Made by a program: the position numbers and the translations under genes | The notes under the pieces: generated by a model | What the model was told of the DNA's origin: nothing | What the model saw: only the letters and a program-made list of their open reading frames with translations | Databases searched by the model: none | Shown: in pieces, positions 39,620-48,236 of the stretch | Position numbering within the stretch: position 1 is the stretch's first letter | Layout: each line of letters opens with the position of its first letter | NCBI RefSeq assembly: GCF_913062725.1 | Contig: NZ_CAJXWY010000012.1 | Span: 1-64,000 of the forward strand | Direction of reading: 5' to 3' | DNA: 64,000 nucleotides | From: an uncultured Thiohalocapsa sp. | Lineage (GTDB): Bacteria > Pseudomonadota > Gammaproteobacteria > Chromatiales > Chromatiaceae

Positions 39620-39794
39620 GCACGCTGCCCTGGTGTTATGAGTTGAACCGGCGACGGCGCGCGCGGGCGGCGAGCCCGCACGCAGTTGGTGTCTGGAAAA
39701 GCGCCTGGCCGACGCCTGAGCTGCCCGCGGCGGCAACCAGGTGGCCGCCAGCAGGGACCCATCCGGCGGACCCAGCCGGGCCGCGGCGCCAGGG

Positions 39795-40727
39795 TCAGCC
39801 GTGGCCGATGAGCTCGTCGAGATGTACGGCGACGCTGCGCCCGAGGGCGGAGAGGTTGTAGCCGCCCTCCAGGCAGGAGACGATGCGGCCGCCGGCGTGG
39901 CGCTCGGCGAGGTCATGCAATTGCTTGGTCATCCAGGCGTAGTCCGGCTCGCGCAGATTGAAGTGCGCCATGTCGTCTTCGATGTGGCCGTCGAAGCCCG
40001 CGGAGACCATCACCAGCTGCGGCGCGAAGGCCTCCAGCCGGGGCAGCCATTGCTGCTCCACGGCGCTGCGAAAGGCGGCGCCGTCGGTGCGTGCGGGCAG
40101 CGGCAGGTTCAGCACGTTCGGTGCCCGACTGTCGGCGCCCGTGCCGGGGTAGAACGGATGCTGGAAGCTGGAGCAGAACAGCACGCGCTCGTCGCCGGCG
40201 AAGATGTCTTCCGTGCCGTTGCCATGGTGGACGTCGAAGTCGACGATGACGATACGCTCGAGGCCGTGCTCGGCCATGGCATGGGCGGCGCCGACGGCGA
40301 CGTTGTTGAAGAAGCAAAAGCCCATGGCCGCCTTGCGCTCGGCATGGTGCCCCGGCGGGCGCACGGCGCAAAAGGCGGCATGGTGGCGCTCACCCATGAC
40401 CAGGTCGACGCCGTACGCGGCGGCACCCGCGGCCCGCAAGGCGGCATTGAGCGTGCCCTTGTTCATCGCCGTGTCGCCGTCGAGCCACACCAACACGTCC
40501 TCGGCATCCGGTGCGGCCTCGAACACCGTCTCCACATAGCCCGCATCGTGGACCCGCAGCAGTTGCTCGCGGGTCGCCTTGGGGGCGTCATAATGTGACA
40601 CCAGCATCTCCAGGCCAGCGGCGATCAGGCGGTCCGTGATGGCGTGCAGGCGCTCGGGCACCTCGACGTGGTGGGCGCCCATCTGGTGCAGGCGGCAGTC
40701 TTCGTGGGAGATGAAGGCGAGATTCAT
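39795..40727 (-). CDS. Histone deacetylase family protein (class II-like lysine/acetylpolyamine deacetylase)
   Basis: 310 residues, arginase/deacetylase fold. The catalytic His pair lies in RPPGHHAERKAAMGFCFFNN (about residues 122-141). The zinc ligands are in VDFDVHHGNGTEDIF near 165 and SAGFDGHIEDD near 240, and the C-terminal EGGYNL is near 284. It hydrolyses acetyl-lysine or related amides. Being divergent from a Pat-type acetyltransferase with only 72 bp between starts, it is a good candidate to remove the marks that enzyme adds. Other substrates (acetylpolyamines, acetoin utilisation) are possible. The start is an ATG without a strong SD. Confidence 0.9.
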   Translation of the reverse strand: MNLAFISHEDCRLHQMGAHHVEVPERLHAITDRLIAAGLEMLVSHYDAPKATREQLLRVHDAGYVETVFEAAPDAEDVLVWLDGDTAMNKGTLNAALRAAGAAAYGVDLVMGERHHAAFCAVRPPGHHAERKAAMGFCFFNNVAVGAAHAMAEHGLERIVIVDFDVHHGNGTEDIFAGDERVLFCSSFQHPFYPGTGADSRAPNVLNLPLPARTDGAAFRSAVEQQWLPRLEAFAPQLVMVSAGFDGHIEDDMAHFNLREPDYAWMTKQLHDLAERHAGGRIVSCLEGGYNLSALGRSVAVHLDELIGHG

Positions 40728-40740
40728 GCTGGCGGCCCCG

Positions 40741-40761
40741 TGGTGATACTTTGTGTCACCA
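40741..40761. promoter_or_regulatory. 21-bp dyad between deacetylase and acetyltransferase genes
   Basis: TGGTGATAC (40741-40749) and GTGTCACCA (40753-40761) are inverted repeats (8 of 9 positions) around a TTT centre. The dyad sits in the 72-bp divergent promoter, 13 bp before the deacetylase start and 38 bp before the acetyltransferase start. The size suits a dimeric repressor. The half-sites are too far apart for a CRP site. Confidence 0.5.
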
Positions 40762-40799
40762 AAGCTTAATCCCTTTACCGCCCGGGAGGGCAAGTCTCC

Positions 40800-43481
40800 A
40801 TGCGGCTGTCCGATGTCGATCAGTTGTTCGTACCCGATGCGGTGGCCGTGTTTGGCGCCAGCGAGCGCGACGATGCGCTCGGGACGCTGGTGTTCCGCAA
40901 CCTGCTGGCGGCGGGCTTCAAGGGGCACTGCTACGCCATCAATCCGAAGTACGACACGATCCAGGGCCATCCCTGCTGGCCGAATCTGGCGGCGCTCGAC
41001 AAGCACGTGGACCTGGCCCTGATCGCAACACCCGCCGAGAGCGTGCCTGAGATCCTGGACCAATGCGGCAACTTCGGCGTGCGCGCGGCGGTGGTGCACT
41101 CGGCGGGCTTCGCCGAGAAGGACACGCGCGGCTCGGTGCTGCAGGAGCGCATGGTGGAGGCCGCCCGGCGCAACCGCATCCGCGTACTGGGTCCGAACTG
41201 CCTGGGGGTCATGCGCCCGTCCAACGGGCTCAATGCCCTGTTCGGTCCGGCGCTGGCGCGGGACGGCCGCATCGCGCTGGTGTCGCAGTCCGGCGCGGTG
41301 TGCAGCGCCATGCTGGACTGGGCCGGGCCGAGACGGCTCGGCTACTCGGCCGTGGTCTCCCTGGGGGCGGCGGCGGACGTGGATTTCGGTGACGTGCTCG
41401 ACTACCTGGCGCTGGACCCCAAGACCCAGAGCATCCTGCTCTACGTGGAAGGCATCCGCAACGCCCGGCGCTTCATGAGCGGTCTGCGGGCGGCGGCGCG
41501 GCTGAAGCCGGTGGTGGTGGTGAAAAGCGGCCGTCATCCGGCGGGCTCGCGGGCGGCGTTATCCCACACGGGCGCCTGGGTGGGCTCCGTGGAGGTGTTT
41601 TCGGCGGCGATGGAGCGCAGCGGTGCCGTGCAGGTGGAACGGCTTTGGCAGTTGTTCGCCGCGGCGCAGGTCTTCGGCGCCGGGCGCCGGCTGGCCGGAG
41701 ACCGCATCGCCATCATCTCCAATGGCGGCGGCCCCGGTGTATTGGCGGCGGACCGGGCGGTGGAGCGCGGTCTCAAGCTCGCGCAGTTCACCGACGCCAC
41801 CCGCGCCGCCCTGGAGCAGGCCCTGCCGCGGCACTGGTCGCACAACAATCCGGTGGATGTCATCGGTGACGCCACCGAAGCGCGCTACCGCGCCGCGCTG
41901 GACGCCTGCCTGAAGGACGAGAACGTCGACGGTGTGGTGGCGCTGCTGGCGCCGGTCGCCGATTGCGGCGATCCCACCGCCAGTGCGGAACAGGTCATCG
42001 CCGCTTGCAAGCAGACCCGCAAGCCGGTGCTCACGAGCTGGATGGGGCAGGCGAGTGTCGGCGAGGCGCATCGCCTGTTCTCCGAGGCCGGCGTACCGCA
42101 CTTCGAATCCCCCGAGGTGGCGGTGGACGCCATGTCCTATCTGGCCGAGCACACGCGCAATCAGCGGCTGTTGGTGCAGTCGCCCGGGCCCCTGTCCCAG
42201 CAAAGCGCGCCGGATGTGGAGGGGGCACGCCTCATCATTGAAGGCGTGATGGCCGAGGGGCGCAAGACACTCGGCACCATCGAGGCCAAGGCGGTGCTGT
42301 CGGCGTTTCGCATCCCCACCACGCAGGCGGTGATCACCCGCAGCCCCAACGAGGCACTGATGGCGGCGGAGACCTTGGGATTTCCGGTGGTGCTGAAGAT
42401 CAGCTCGCCGGATCTCGGGCACAAGTCGGATGTGGACGGCGTGCGCCTGAATCTGTGCGATGCCCAGAGCATCCGCCGCGCCTATACCGAGCTCACCGAG
42501 CGCGCCGCCAGGCTGCGTCCGGAGGCAGGCATCGACGGCGTCACCGTCGAGCATATGGTGCCGACACGGGCGGCGCGGGAGCTCATGATTGGGGTCTGCC
42601 GGGATCCGGTGTTCGGCCCCGTCATCAGCTTCGGCGCCGGCGGCACGGATATGGAGCTGATGCTGGATCAGGCGCTCGGGCTGCCGCCGCTCAACGCTTT
42701 CATCATCCAGACCATGATTGCGCATACGCGGGTAGCGCGGCTCATGGGCGCCTACAGCAACAAGCCACCCATGAACCGCCAGGCGCTCGCGCGCATCCTC
42801 CAGCGCGTGTCAGAGATGGTGTGCGAGGTGCCGGAGATCATGGCCATGGAGGTCAACCCGCTCATCGGCAACGACCTCGAAGTCATCGCCGTGGATGCCC
42901 GTATCCATGTCGCTTACCGGCCGCCGCAGCAGTCGCTCTATGGCCATATGGCCATCCACCCCTATCCACAGCATCTCATCGAGCGGGTGCCGCTGCCCGA
43001 CGGCTCGGATCTCACCATCCGCCCCATTCGCCCGGAGGATGCGGAAATGGAGCAGAACTTCGTCCGCGGCCTGTCGGAGCAGACCAAGTATTTCCGCTTT
43101 ATGCAGGCCATCAAGGAGTTGTCGCCGGAGATGCTCGTGCGCTTCACGCAGATCGACTACGACCGCGAGATGGCCCTGATCGGCGTGATGGACAATAGCG
43201 GGCGGGAGGATCAGGTGGGTGTGGCGCGCTACATGACCCATCCCGATGGCGATAGCTGCGAGTTCGCCATCGTCGTCGCCGACCATGTGCGCAGCCGTGG
43301 CATCGGTGCGCGGCTCATGAGCTCGCTCATGCAAAACGCCCGTGCCCGTGGGCTGCGCATCATGGAAGGGGAGGTGCTCGCTGCCAATACGCGCATGCTG
43401 GCGCTGATGAAGTCCCTCGGCTTTCGCGTCGCCACCGACCCCAACGACACCAGCGTCAAGTTGGTGACGAAGGTGCTCTGA
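40800..43481 (+). CDS. Pat-type protein lysine acetyltransferase (acyl-CoA synthetase NDP-forming + GNAT)
   Basis: 893 residues. The order is a CoA-binding domain (VAVFGASERDDALGTLVFRNL, residues 1-130), a succinyl-CoA-ligase-like domain with the conserved LSHTGAW near 253-258 and an ATP-grasp domain (about 480-700, VVLKISSPDLGHKSDVDGV). A C-terminal GNAT domain follows (about 735-893), with catalytic region CEFAIVVADHVRSRGIGARLM. This is the Pat/PatZ architecture that acetylates lysines of enzymes such as acetyl-CoA synthetase; the synthetase part is usually regulatory. A strong SD GGGAGGG lies about 8 nt before the ATG. A deacetylase is divergent to it. Confidence 0.9.
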   Translation: MRLSDVDQLFVPDAVAVFGASERDDALGTLVFRNLLAAGFKGHCYAINPKYDTIQGHPCWPNLAALDKHVDLALIATPAESVPEILDQCGNFGVRAAVVHSAGFAEKDTRGSVLQERMVEAARRNRIRVLGPNCLGVMRPSNGLNALFGPALARDGRIALVSQSGAVCSAMLDWAGPRRLGYSAVVSLGAAADVDFGDVLDYLALDPKTQSILLYVEGIRNARRFMSGLRAAARLKPVVVVKSGRHPAGSRAALSHTGAWVGSVEVFSAAMERSGAVQVERLWQLFAAAQVFGAGRRLAGDRIAIISNGGGPGVLAADRAVERGLKLAQFTDATRAALEQALPRHWSHNNPVDVIGDATEARYRAALDACLKDENVDGVVALLAPVADCGDPTASAEQVIAACKQTRKPVLTSWMGQASVGEAHRLFSEAGVPHFESPEVAVDAMSYLAEHTRNQRLLVQSPGPLSQQSAPDVEGARLIIEGVMAEGRKTLGTIEAKAVLSAFRIPTTQAVITRSPNEALMAAETLGFPVVLKISSPDLGHKSDVDGVRLNLCDAQSIRRAYTELTERAARLRPEAGIDGVTVEHMVPTRAARELMIGVCRDPVFGPVISFGAGGTDMELMLDQALGLPPLNAFIIQTMIAHTRVARLMGAYSNKPPMNRQALARILQRVSEMVCEVPEIMAMEVNPLIGNDLEVIAVDARIHVAYRPPQQSLYGHMAIHPYPQHLIERVPLPDGSDLTIRPIRPEDAEMEQNFVRGLSEQTKYFRFMQAIKELSPEMLVRFTQIDYDREMALIGVMDNSGREDQVGVARYMTHPDGDSCEFAIVVADHVRSRGIGARLMSSLMQNARARGLRIMEGEVLAANTRMLALMKSLGFRVATDPNDTSVKLVTKVL

Positions 43482-43568
43482 CTCGCGACGGTCCGTGCCG
43501 AGCAGGCGGCGGGCACGGCGGTGTCATGGATGCGGTTGGTACAGATGAGAGCCGACGGAGATGCGGCA

Positions 43569-44129
43569 TCAGCCGGTCTCGTGGGGTGGGCGCTGGAGCT
43601 TGTCTGCGTCGTAGCCGACGGATTCGATGAACGCCTGTATCCGGGCGAACTCGGCGTCGCTGAGCTCCGGCGTGCGCTTCATGACCCAGACGTAGTCGCG
43701 CTTGGCGCGACCGATGACCGTGGTTTGATAGTCCTCATCGAGATAGATGATGCGAAAGTCGCCCTTGATGGGCCAGAGGAACTGCATGCCCCAGTGCGCG
43801 TTGGTCGTTGTGTCCAGCACGAAGCCCTTGGGATGAAAGGTCTTGAGTGGTCCGTCGAAACCGCCCTTGTTGAAGGTGAAGGTGGTAGCGATGGTGCCGT
43901 CGGGGTTGAGCTTGTAGCGCTCGATGGGGTTGTAGGCGTCTTTCTCGACGAAGGTCGGAATGTTCGCCACCACGTACCAATCGCCCATGAAACGCTTCAG
44001 ATCGACGTAAGGAACGGTATCCATGGGTTCGCCTCCACCTTCAGTGCAGCCTGAGACCAGAAAGAGCGCCGCGGCCGCGGCCAGTGCGGCGGCCGCCGCG
44101 TATCGGAGTGAGCGCGATAGCCGATGCAT
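43569..44129 (-). CDS. Lipocalin family lipoprotein
   Basis: 186 residues. The lipobox is FLVSGC, and the mature part starts after Cys near residue 27. The lipocalin motif GDWYVVANIPTFVEKDAYN near 49 is followed by beta-strand repeats (ERYKLNPDGTIATTFTFNKGGF) and YVWVMKRTPELSDAE. Bacterial lipocalins bind lipids or hydrophobic ligands at the membrane. The ATG at 44129 overlaps the upstream stop by TGATG; a GTG one codon earlier is also possible. It is the last gene of the DUF2878-DUF1295-DUF6134-lipocalin operon. Confidence 0.85.
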   Translation of the reverse strand: MHRLSRSLRYAAAAALAAAAALFLVSGCTEGGGEPMDTVPYVDLKRFMGDWYVVANIPTFVEKDAYNPIERYKLNPDGTIATTFTFNKGGFDGPLKTFHPKGFVLDTTTNAHWGMQFLWPIKGDFRIIYLDEDYQTTVIGRAKRDYVWVMKRTPELSDAEFARIQAFIESVGYDADKLQRPPHETG

Positions 44130-44815
44130 CACATGACCCGCCGATAAATGAGCCGTCGACCCTGGCCGGTGTCGCTCTCGAGCCCCACCCAGCCGAAGTC
44201 GTCGTTGTACCAGAGGTCGATGGTGAGCTCCCCTGTTTCCAGCGCATAGCGTTCGGCCGGTACATGATCACCACTGTCCACTTCGACTGTGTCGCGTCCC
44301 CGCGGCTGCACCCGCACCCGCTCGAGATCGCCGGTCTGCGGGTTGAGTAGCCGAGGCATGTCCAGAAACGCCTTGTCCCAGTAGGCGAAGGTTTTCACGC
44401 AACCGTCTGCGCGCTCAATGGTGTCCTCGGTCCTGATACGAAAGGCGTCGTCCATGGCCTCGCCGTTGACCGCGTAGCGCTTGCCGTTGTCGTTGGTCGT
44501 GGCGTCGATGGCCAGCAGACAGCCGTCACGGAATACTTCGTTGCTGGTGTGGCGATAACGATAGGCGGTGATGAAGAGGAAGCCGACTTCGAAGGCCGCC
44601 CGGCTGGTGACGCTGGTGGTTGCTCCATTCTCGGCGATGCGGAAGCTGTGCTCGCCGATGGGACGGTTGTCCAGGTACACCTGAAACCGCAGTTGCTCGG
44701 CCCAGGCGGCGCTGGCGGACATGTAGCCGGCCATCGAGAGTACGGCGACCATTGCCGCCGACGCCAGGTGGCGGGCCCTGTTCGCACACCGGCCGGGGGG
44801 CTTGTTCGAGCGCAT
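44129..44815 (-). CDS. DUF6134 family exported protein
   Basis: 228 residues. A signal peptide (about 1-39, ending ASAAWAEQ) is followed by a beta-rich domain with QLRFQVYLDNRPIGEHSFRI, FLFITAYRYRHTSNEVFRDG, LLNPQTGDLERVRVQ and a C-terminal YNDDFGWVGLES. The family has no known activity; it occurs in the singlet-oxygen/unusual-fatty-acid type clusters with DUF2878, DUF1295 and lipocalin genes. A GGAGG Shine-Dalgarno sequence precedes the ATG. It lies 54 bp after the DUF1295 gene. Confidence 0.75.
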   Translation of the reverse strand: MRSNKPPGRCANRARHLASAAMVAVLSMAGYMSASAAWAEQLRFQVYLDNRPIGEHSFRIAENGATTSVTSRAAFEVGFLFITAYRYRHTSNEVFRDGCLLAIDATTNDNGKRYAVNGEAMDDAFRIRTEDTIERADGCVKTFAYWDKAFLDMPRLLNPQTGDLERVRVQPRGRDTVEVDSGDHVPAERYALETGELTIDLWYNDDFGWVGLESDTGQGRRLIYRRVM

Positions 44816-44869
44816 GGTGGAGTCCTCCTGATAAGCCCGGCACGGCTGCGGGGCAAAGTGGTGGTGGCG

Positions 44870-45649
44870 CTAGAGCGATGTCCTGGGCGGACCGGGGAAA
44901 AAGGCATTGGTGCGGCGAACGTAGTCGCCGTAGGCCGGACGGCGCTCGTCGATGTCCTTCTCCAGCAGGCTGACACCGGAGACCCGCAGCAGCAGATAGG
45001 TCATGAGCAGCGGACCGATGATGGTCCACCAGGCGCCGGCGGCGAGGGCAAACAGATAATACGCCCACCAGATGCAGGCCTCGCCGAAATAGTTGGGATG
45101 GCGGGTGTAGCGCCAAAGCCCCGTGTCGAGCACCCGATGGTGGCTGCCTGGCTGTGACCTGAAGCGCGCGAGCTGCTGGTCACCGATGGTCTCGAAACCA
45201 AAGCCCAGCAGCCACAGGGCCACGGCGGCGAAATCCAGCCAGCCAAGCGGCGCGGCGCCGAGCACGGTGCCCAGGAGCGGCAATGAAATGATCCATGCCA
45301 GGATCGCCTGAAGTGCGAAGACGATGTACAGGCTCCTGAGCCAGAAGCCGGGCCCGTTGTCGGTGCGGATGGCCCGATAGCGTCGATCCTCCGGCTGGCC
45401 CAGATTGCGCAGGGTGATGAACACCGACAGGCGCACGGCCCAGACGGTGACGATGAACAACAATAGGTATGCGCGCTCGGTCAATGCCGGCGCCAGGGTG
45501 ATGTAGGTAATGGTCAGGGCGAGGAAGAACAGCGACCACAGCGAGTCGATGAAGCTCACGTCGCGCTTGGGAATGCTGAGCAGCCACGCCGCGACGGCCA
45601 TGCCGAGCACCACCGCCAGGCCGGCACCATAGACGTCGACGTCAAACAT
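44870..45649 (-). CDS. DUF1295 (steroid 5-alpha-reductase-like) membrane protein
   Basis: 259 residues, polytopic. DVSFIDSLWSLFFL near residue 30 and the C-terminal TGLWRYTRHPNYFGEACIWW plus RRPAYGDYVRRTNAFFPGPPR are DUF1295 signatures. The family is distantly related to steroid reductases and isoprenylcysteine methyltransferases, so a lipid reductase or methyltransferase role is plausible. It overlaps the stop of the DUF2878 gene by 8 bp, so the two are coupled. Confidence 0.82.
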   Translation of the reverse strand: MFDVDVYGAGLAVVLGMAVAAWLLSIPKRDVSFIDSLWSLFFLALTITYITLAPALTERAYLLLFIVTVWAVRLSVFITLRNLGQPEDRRYRAIRTDNGPGFWLRSLYIVFALQAILAWIISLPLLGTVLGAAPLGWLDFAAVALWLLGFGFETIGDQQLARFRSQPGSHHRVLDTGLWRYTRHPNYFGEACIWWAYYLFALAAGAWWTIIGPLLMTYLLLRVSGVSLLEKDIDERRPAYGDYVRRTNAFFPGPPRTSL

Positions 45650-46235
45650 GGCTGCCGGCTCCTGCGTCGCCCGTCTGCGCTGGTGCTGGCGGGGATAGGC
45701 CGTCCCAGCGAGCCGCCAGCGCTACCAAGACCGGCAGGGCCACCGCCCAGCCGACGGCAACCGCAACCATGGCGACGAGCTTGTCGGGGAAGCTCGCGGC
45801 GCCGAACTCTGCGCCCACGGCGTAGGCGAGAGGCGCACTCAGAGCACCGATGGCCATGGTTAGGGCGTAGCGGCCACGCAGCCAGCGCAGCGATACGTTG
45901 AGCAAGGTGGCGAAGGCGGCCCAGGTGGCCAGAATCCACAGCGGCGGCAGCCAGCGCACCGGTGTGCCGCCGGTGTAAGCGACCCAGCCATGGCCCGCAA
46001 TCTGCCCATCCCACAGTGCACCCAGGGCCACCGCTGCAGCAATCACCATGGCCTCACGCCGCGGCTGCGGTGCCATGCGAAGATGCAGCCAGACGACGGC
46101 GACCGCGGCGGCCACACCCAGCCAGGGCAGCCCCTTCGCGCCGCCCAGCACGCAGGCGAGCCAGCAGCCAGCGAACAGCAGCAAGCCGAGCAACATGCGC
46201 GCCAGAGTGGGCTGATAGCGGTCGGGGTAGGACAT
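45642..46235 (-). CDS. DUF2878 membrane protein
   Basis: 197 residues with five to six hydrophobic segments. The block LPPLWILATWAAFATLLNVSLRWL near residue 93 is a DUF2878 signature. No catalytic role is known; the family accompanies DUF1295, cyclopropane-type fatty acid synthase and DUF1365 genes in other proteobacteria. It is the first gene of the four-gene minus-strand operon. Its start is 185 bp from the divergent OmpA-like gene. The synthase and DUF1365 genes are not in the window. Confidence 0.75.
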   Translation of the reverse strand: MSYPDRYQPTLARMLLGLLLFAGCWLACVLGGAKGLPWLGVAAAVAVVWLHLRMAPQPRREAMVIAAAVALGALWDGQIAGHGWVAYTGGTPVRWLPPLWILATWAAFATLLNVSLRWLRGRYALTMAIGALSAPLAYAVGAEFGAASFPDKLVAMVAVAVGWAVALPVLVALAARWDGLSPPAPAQTGDAGAGSHV

Positions 46236-46419
46236 ACTTGGACAGTGCCGGCGTGGTGCCGTCTCAGAGTTTCGTTATGGCGCAACGTTGAGCGGGGCGG
46301 GGGCCATCACAAGCCCCCGGCGGCTGGCGGGCCGCCACGGCGGTGATACCATGGTCGTGGTGCGGGCTGGCCTGGTGTGCGCCGCGTCCGTCATCTTGAG
46401 CAAGTCGTTTTGGAGGCCT

Positions 46420-47148
46420 ATGAAACACATGTCCAATCAACCGCGTCGGGCATCGGTGCCCGGCGTCCGACGGGACTTGGCGCTGGCGACGCTGTGCGGC
46501 CTGGTCTTGGGGGGCTGCGCGACGGACGAATTCGGCAATCGCCGCGCGCTCACCGAATCCGAGGCCGGCGTGGCCATTGGCTCTGCGGCCGGCGCCGCAG
46601 CTGGAGCGCTGCTCGGCTCACGCAGCGCGGATGCCGGTAAAGGGGCGTTGATCGGTGCCGTTGGCGGTGCCATTGCTGGTGGCCTCGTGGGCAGTTATAT
46701 GGAGCGCCAGCGCAAGGATTTCGAGCGGGTGCTGGCGGCGGAGATCGCCCGTGGTGATATCCGTGTCGAGGCGCTGCCCGACGATCGTCTGCGGGTCGGG
46801 ATGACCAGCAGCACCGCCTTCGATGTGGACTCCACCGATATCAAGCCCGGATTCTACAGCACGCTGGACAAGATCAGCGCCGTGGTGAACAAGTACGGGA
46901 AGACCCGGCTCGATATCGCCGGGCATACCGACGACACCGGCACGGCGGCCTACAACCAGGGCCTGTCCGAGCGACGGGCGGCGGCGGTGGAATCCTACCT
47001 GCTCACCGAGCGGGTGCTGCCCCAGCGCCTGCGCAGCAGCGGCTATGGCGAGTCCAGGCCCGTGGCCAGCAACACCAGCGCCTACGGCCGCACCCTGAAT
47101 CGGCGCGTGGAGATCACCATCGACCCCATCGTCGCCGAAACCGGCTGA
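46420..47148 (+). CDS. OmpA-like outer-membrane lipoprotein
   Basis: 242 residues. The lipobox is LGGC near residue 31. Two Gly-zipper stretches (AIGSAAGAAAGALLG and GAVGGAIAGGLVG, about 50-100) precede an OmpA C-terminal peptidoglycan-binding domain (AFDVDSTDIKPGFYSTL to DIAGHTDDTGTAAYNQGLSERRA). It resembles YiaD-type proteins tethering the envelope. The ATG at 46420 lies just after GGAGG; an ATG three codons later has better spacing and may be the start. It is convergent with the next lipoprotein gene (14 bp). Confidence 0.87.
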   Translation: MKHMSNQPRRASVPGVRRDLALATLCGLVLGGCATDEFGNRRALTESEAGVAIGSAAGAAAGALLGSRSADAGKGALIGAVGGAIAGGLVGSYMERQRKDFERVLAAEIARGDIRVEALPDDRLRVGMTSSTAFDVDSTDIKPGFYSTLDKISAVVNKYGKTRLDIAGHTDDTGTAAYNQGLSERRAAAVESYLLTERVLPQRLRSSGYGESRPVASNTSAYGRTLNRRVEITIDPIVAETG

Positions 47149-47162
47149 TGACAACGCCGGTG

Positions 47163-47540
47163 TCAGCGGAGCTCGTCGGCGCGCAACAGCTCGATCTGGC
47201 ACACCGGCGTCATGCGCACCACATAGCGCTCGCCGGGCGCCAGGACGACACGCTGCTGGCAGTGGTTGAAGCCCAGGTCGTAGCCAAGCCGATACTCCCC
47301 CGGGTCGATCGTGAAGCTGAATTGCTGGCCCCAGCGCAGTGCGTGGACATGGCGGCCATCGATTTTGACCAACATCGATACCGGGGCGCCGAGCACCGAG
47401 CGGCTGCGCTGTACGGTCACACGCGCCGCCGGCTCTGTCGACGTGAGCGACGGCACCGGTCCCATGCGGCCTGCGGCGCATCCCGCGAGCGCGCCGAGCG
47501 CAACCAGAACGATGAGGGTCGGCAACGGAGTCGGGCGCAT
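47163..47540 (-). CDS. Small lipoprotein of unknown function
   Basis: 125 residues. A signal peptide with lipobox LGALAGC precedes a small beta-rich domain with VKIDGRHVHALRWGQQFSFTIDPGEYRLGYDL and VVLAPGERYVVRM, a PEGA/DUF2846-like beta-sandwich pattern. An envelope or surface role is likely. The family is not certain. It is the only minus-strand gene in a 67-bp to 14-bp setting between the NifX-like gene and the OmpA-like gene. Confidence 0.65.
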   Translation of the reverse strand: MRPTPLPTLIVLVALGALAGCAAGRMGPVPSLTSTEPAARVTVQRSRSVLGAPVSMLVKIDGRHVHALRWGQQFSFTIDPGEYRLGYDLGFNHCQQRVVLAPGERYVVRMTPVCQIELLRADELR

Positions 47541-47607
47541 GAGGAGCCATCAGGCAGGGTTGAACGCTGGCGATTCCTACGATAGTCCCTGCCCACCGCC
47601 CTGGCCG

Positions 47608-48006
47608 TCAAGCCTCCGGGCCGCTGAAACCGTGTCCGTGGCCGCGCCCGCCGCCGGCACCATGGTCGTGTGGCGGCGCCTCCGGCAGGGACGCGCCCGC
47701 CGCCACTGCGGTGACCGCCCGCCGGATATCCGTCTCCGCTGTGGCCACCACGCGGATTCCGCGCCGGTCCATGCGCTGCACGAAGCCGGCGCCGGCGCTG
47801 GCGGTGATCACGGCGTCCAGGCCCAGACCGAACAGCGGATGATCGTCGCCGTGGTACTCGTGCAGGGAGAGTGCCTTCGGCAGGTCGAGACGCTCCAGTT
47901 CCTGTGGCGTCTCCCCCGGCTTGGCGTGGTAGACGATGAAGCGTCGGGACTTCCCGGCATGGCCGGTAATGGTGCGGAAGTTTTGGCTGGAGACTGCGAT
48001 ACGCAT
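47608..48006 (-). CDS. NifX/NafY-like dinitrogenase Fe-Mo cofactor-binding family protein
   Basis: 132 residues. The fold starts MRIAVSSQNFRTITGHAGKSRRF, with HEYHGDDHPLFGLGLDAVITASAGAGF near 50-78, which fits the NifX/NafY/IssA superfamily (binds Fe-S/Fe-Mo clusters or acts in metal handling). No nif genes are nearby, so it is not evidence for nitrogen fixation. The last 25 residues (PPHDHGAGGGRGHGHG) form a His/Gly-rich metal-binding tail. An FNR-type box at 48154-48167 lies 148 bp upstream, next to the regulator gene. Confidence 0.75.
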   Translation of the reverse strand: MRIAVSSQNFRTITGHAGKSRRFIVYHAKPGETPQELERLDLPKALSLHEYHGDDHPLFGLGLDAVITASAGAGFVQRMDRRGIRVVATAETDIRRAVTAVAAGASLPEAPPHDHGAGGGRGHGHGFSGPEA

Positions 48007-48153
48007 GGATGGGTGGTACCTGAGAAATCGGCCGTATTGGCTCGGCGGCGCTGGCTCGGGGCAAGTCCCGAGAGCGGCGACTCGCCACGCCCCACCGACA
48101 TGAGGAAGACCCGCGGCATGCGTCCAAACTAACGGGCCAGCGGGCGCATGGCA

Positions 48154-48167
48154 TTGAAAAGGATCAA
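48154..48167. promoter_or_regulatory. FNR/Dnr-type box upstream of the NifX-like gene
   Basis: TTGAA-AAGG-ATCAA on the + strand (TTGAT-CCTT-TTCAA on the minus) matches the TTGAT-N4-ATCAA consensus at 9 of 10 positions. It lies in the 230-bp gap between the Crp/Fnr gene and the NifX-like gene. Confidence 0.55.
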
Positions 48168-48236
48168 CGGGACGCTGCTGCGCGAGCATTCCCCGGCGGC
48201 GCGCCCCGGGCATCGCGCTGGCGCCCCCGCCGCGGG

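Noticed and set aside
40741-40761. CRP binding site reading of the GTGA...TCAC dyad
   Set aside because: The half-sites are separated by 9 bp rather than the 6 bp required for CRP.
47608-48006. Evidence for nitrogen fixation from the NifX-like gene
   Set aside because: The superfamily is widespread outside nif systems, and no other nif gene is in the window.
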